A stretch of 39,141 nt of DNA, taken from the NCBI GenBank assembly GCA_903848795.1, contig CAINHC010000013.1, positions 1 through 39,141 on the forward strand, in the 5' to 3' direction. This DNA comes from an uncultured bacterium. GTDB taxonomy: Bacteria; Patescibacteriota; Minisyncoccia; Phycocordibacterales; CAIZLB01. Under the pieces are notes generated by a model that was not told the origin of the DNA, searched no databases, and saw nothing but the letters and a program-made list of their open reading frames with translations. Shown one piece after another: positions 37,546-39,141 of this stretch (positions are counted from its first letter, which is position 1; every line of letters starts with the position of its first letter). The translations under genes and the position numbers were made by a program.

Positions 37546-38916
37546 ATGATCGACAAAAAAATTAACAACTTAAAAGACAGGCTTGCAAACATTCACATGT
37601 CAGCGGATGACAAGATTGAGGTTTTTAAGCGTATCTCACTAGTTGTTGATAAGATTGAGGCTGTTTCTTCTGAATTCCATAAAGCTCCTGTTCTTTCTCC
37701 ATTCGCTAATGATAATTCTGTTTCTGGTGGTAGATTTGCTAGTCGTTTTGCATCTAATATATTTGTCTATGTAATACAAAGAAAATTTGTTCCTTCTCTT
37801 GTTATTGTACTGCTGCTCTGTGTCACTGGTGGCGTATCCGCTTTTGCAGACAATGCAATGCCTGGGGACTATTTGTATCTACTAAAGGTTAATGTCAATG
37901 AGCAAGTAAAGGGCTTCGTTGCTGTTACTCCAGAGGCAAAGGCTCGTCTTGCAGTTGAGACAACAGAAAGAAGATTACAAGAGGCTGTTATTCTTTCTTC
38001 GCAAGGTAAGCTAACAGATGAAAGAAAGCAAATTATACAAGGTCAATTGAGTAAAAACGCAACTGACGTTAAGAATAGTGTAGCAGATTTAGTAGCTTCA
38101 AATAATATTTCTATTGCTCAAGAAGTGTCTATTAACTTTGAGGCGTCACTGAAGACTCATGAATTAATGCTAGAGACTCTTACTAAGAATGCTGAAGATG
38201 CAAAGAATGGTACTTCAACAAATGATGTATCCAAGACTTCTGTTAATCTTGCTTCAACCACTACTCCTTCCGTCGCTAGTTCAACAGATGTTGACCCTAA
38301 GTCCGTTACTGCCATATCCAGCTCAACTAATTCAACAAGTACAACGCAAGTTGATACAACTAAGGTTGTCGCTACTACGTTACTTCAACCAGCTAGCACT
38401 CTAATGCAGGACATTAGATTAGAAATTAATTCTAATACAAAGGTTAGAGAAGAATTATCGATCAAGGAAATTGCAGAAGCAACAGATCCAAATAAAATTT
38501 CCGATAAAATAAAAGCGGTTAGGGCTAAGTATTCTGATTTAGTATATCAGAGAAAGACTTTGACAGATCTAAGTCTCGCTTCAATTAAACTGTTTGATAA
38601 TTATTTAACAACCGCCTCCTCTACTCTCAGTGATGCAGATATCGCCTTGCAGAATAAGGATTTGGTAAAATCAATGACAGCACTACAGCAGGCTGTTAAA
38701 TCTCTAAGCGATTCTGACTCGCTCTTATCGATCGAACTAAATAGTAAACCTGAAATTAGAAAAGCGTTAGAATTAATTGATATAAACAAGCTTCTAAACT
38801 CAATTCATTCAGACGATTCGAATTCACCAGCAAACTCAACAAGTACTGTTTCTAATCTGACTAATTCTACAACAACAGAAAGTACTCTAAATACAAAGGT
38901 TGTTTCTACTATATAA
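37546..38916 (+). CDS. DUF5667 membrane protein, probable anti-sigma factor
   Basis: A 456-residue single-pass protein. A cytoplasmic N-terminal domain (~1-80) may hold the sigma factor. A membrane helix follows (~82-104, FVPSLVIVLLLCVTGGVSAFA), then the DUF5667 signature AMPGDYLYLLKVNVNEQVKGF...PEAKARLAVETTERRLQEA (~107-150). The rest is an extracellular helical domain with two Ser/Thr-rich linkers (~225-275 and ~420-456). The close pairing with an ECF sigma factor (3-nt gap) suggests an envelope-stress switch. This function is inferred from arrangement; the cytoplasmic part is not a recognised zinc-binding anti-sigma domain. Confidence 0.85.
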   Translation: MIDKKINNLKDRLANIHMSADDKIEVFKRISLVVDKIEAVSSEFHKAPVLSPFANDNSVSGGRFASRFASNIFVYVIQRKFVPSLVIVLLLCVTGGVSAFADNAMPGDYLYLLKVNVNEQVKGFVAVTPEAKARLAVETTERRLQEAVILSSQGKLTDERKQIIQGQLSKNATDVKNSVADLVASNNISIAQEVSINFEASLKTHELMLETLTKNAEDAKNGTSTNDVSKTSVNLASTTTPSVASSTDVDPKSVTAISSSTNSTSTTQVDTTKVVATTLLQPASTLMQDIRLEINSNTKVREELSIKEIAEATDPNKISDKIKAVRAKYSDLVYQRKTLTDLSLASIKLFDNYLTTASSTLSDADIALQNKDLVKSMTALQQAVKSLSDSDSLLSIELNSKPEIRKALELIDINKLLNSIHSDDSNSPANSTSTVSNLTNSTTTESTLNTKVVSTI

Positions 38917-38939
38917 GCAGGCGAGCCCCGTGGCGATTC

Positions 38940-38999
38940 TGCTGAATCGTCTCCAGAATCGTCTGCTGAATTGTTTTTAAAATCGTCGTTTGGAATTTT
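38940..38999. repeat. Degenerate 12-nt tandem repeat
   Basis: Five 12-nt units, best written NNNNGAATCGTC with drift in the last ones, follow the DUF5667 stop. The region stays open in the same frame as that gene for ~34 codons past its TAA, encoding an S/E-rich stretch. It could be an eroded 3' end of the gene or a non-coding repeat. Confidence 0.45.
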
Positions 39000-39032
39000 C
39001 TTCCCGACTTCTGCCACCTAAAACCCCTATCA

Positions 39033-39078
39033 AAATAACCCTTGCAAAACAAGGGTTATTTAATTTCATTTTTTCTTT
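39033..39078 (+). terminator. Intrinsic terminator of the sigma/DUF5667 operon
   Basis: A 12-bp stem (39033-39044 with 39050-39061; loop CAAAA) followed by a T-rich tract (taatttcattttttc). Strong. Confidence 0.85.
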
Positions 39079-39092
39079 TGTCGTACGAAGGG

Positions 39093-39098
39093 TATAAT
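39093..39098 (+). promoter_or_regulatory. -10 box of the last gene
   Basis: A consensus TATAAT, 6 nt before the ATG at 39105, again predicts a leaderless start. Confidence 0.6.
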
Positions 39099-39104
39099 TT
39101 GTGT

Positions 39105-39141
39105 ATGGGTTATAAAATCAGAACTTCTAAAACTGGAAGCG
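39105..39141 (+). CDS. 5' end of a gene cut by the window edge
   Basis: Twelve codons are visible (MGYKIRTSKTGS), too few to identify. The start is supported by the TATAAT box 6 nt upstream and by a terminator closing the previous operon. Confidence 0.45.
   Translation, partial: MGYKIRTSKTGS

Noticed and set aside
38805-39017. 70-residue minus-strand frame at the end of the DUF5667 gene
   Set aside because: Half of it is antisense to the Ser/Thr-rich end of that gene and the rest is the 12-nt repeat; the acidic repeats are explained by the repeat itself.
1-39141. CRISPR array, tRNA genes or insertion sequences
   Set aside because: No regularly spaced repeats of CRISPR length, no T-arm/acceptor pattern of a tRNA and no transposase gene were found on either strand by reading.

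Overview
The window looks like a piece of a Patescibacteria (Candidate Phyla Radiation, Parcubacteria-like) chromosome. It is AT-rich with compact operons. UvrA, UvrB, TGT and LeuS are lineage-unusual versions. A DUF5667-type protein sits behind an ECF sigma factor, and one surface protein ends in a pilin-like tail. Almost no gene start has a Shine-Dalgarno sequence, and many lie only 6-11 nt downstream of a -10 box. TGA behaves as a stop, so the code is standard. No rRNA, tRNA, CRISPR array or transposase was found. Assignment to a particular candidate phylum is inference.

Layout. 1-218: two intrinsic terminators. 234-2419: ZIP metal transporter and tRNA-guanine transglycosylase. 2545-3698 (minus): sugar-phosphate-type nucleotidyltransferase and a small winged-helix regulator. 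4017-9988: UvrB and UvrA, separated by a strong bidirectional terminator and a Cys-containing unknown gene. 10000-13295: cysS (minus), S41 peptidase and ribosomal protein L9. 13427-29190 is an accessory block: a Nudix hydrolase, a three-gene zeta-toxin operon containing a 52-residue gene, a candidate structured RNA, a Fic/type I restriction-modification island, a GNAT acetyltransferase, a TspO homologue and a HTH-Panacea/RelE toxin-antitoxin pair. 29269-39141 returns to housekeeping and envelope genes: a large membrane-anchored protein, LeuRS with an inserted Nudix domain, a Cys-rich unknown, MltG, an ECF sigma factor with its DUF5667 partner, and the first codons of another gene.

The most interesting part is the island at about 14.97-26.97 kb. 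A class II Fic protein with a C-terminal winged helix starts the island downstream of two tandem 31-bp palindromic operators that overlap its promoter. Then come HsdM, a possible small nuclease, a candidate structured RNA on the opposite strand, two unknown small proteins (acidic; winged-helix plus membrane anchor), HsdS, a trypsin-like protease with an intact triad, HsdR, a PD-(D/E)XK plus DUF5655 protein, a mini-Panacea protein and a YgjP-type metalloprotease. From 19256 to 26239 the genes are spaced 1-9 nt apart, so they are probably co-transcribed. I read this as a composite defence locus: a type I RM system with added protease, nuclease and AMPylation modules, bracketed by two toxin-antitoxin modules.

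Other points worth attention are the Nudix domain inside the LeuRS editing domain, a UvrA that appears to lack the insertion domain, a perfect G-quadruplex motif between leuS and its convergent neighbour, and the recurrent leaderless promoter-start arrangement.
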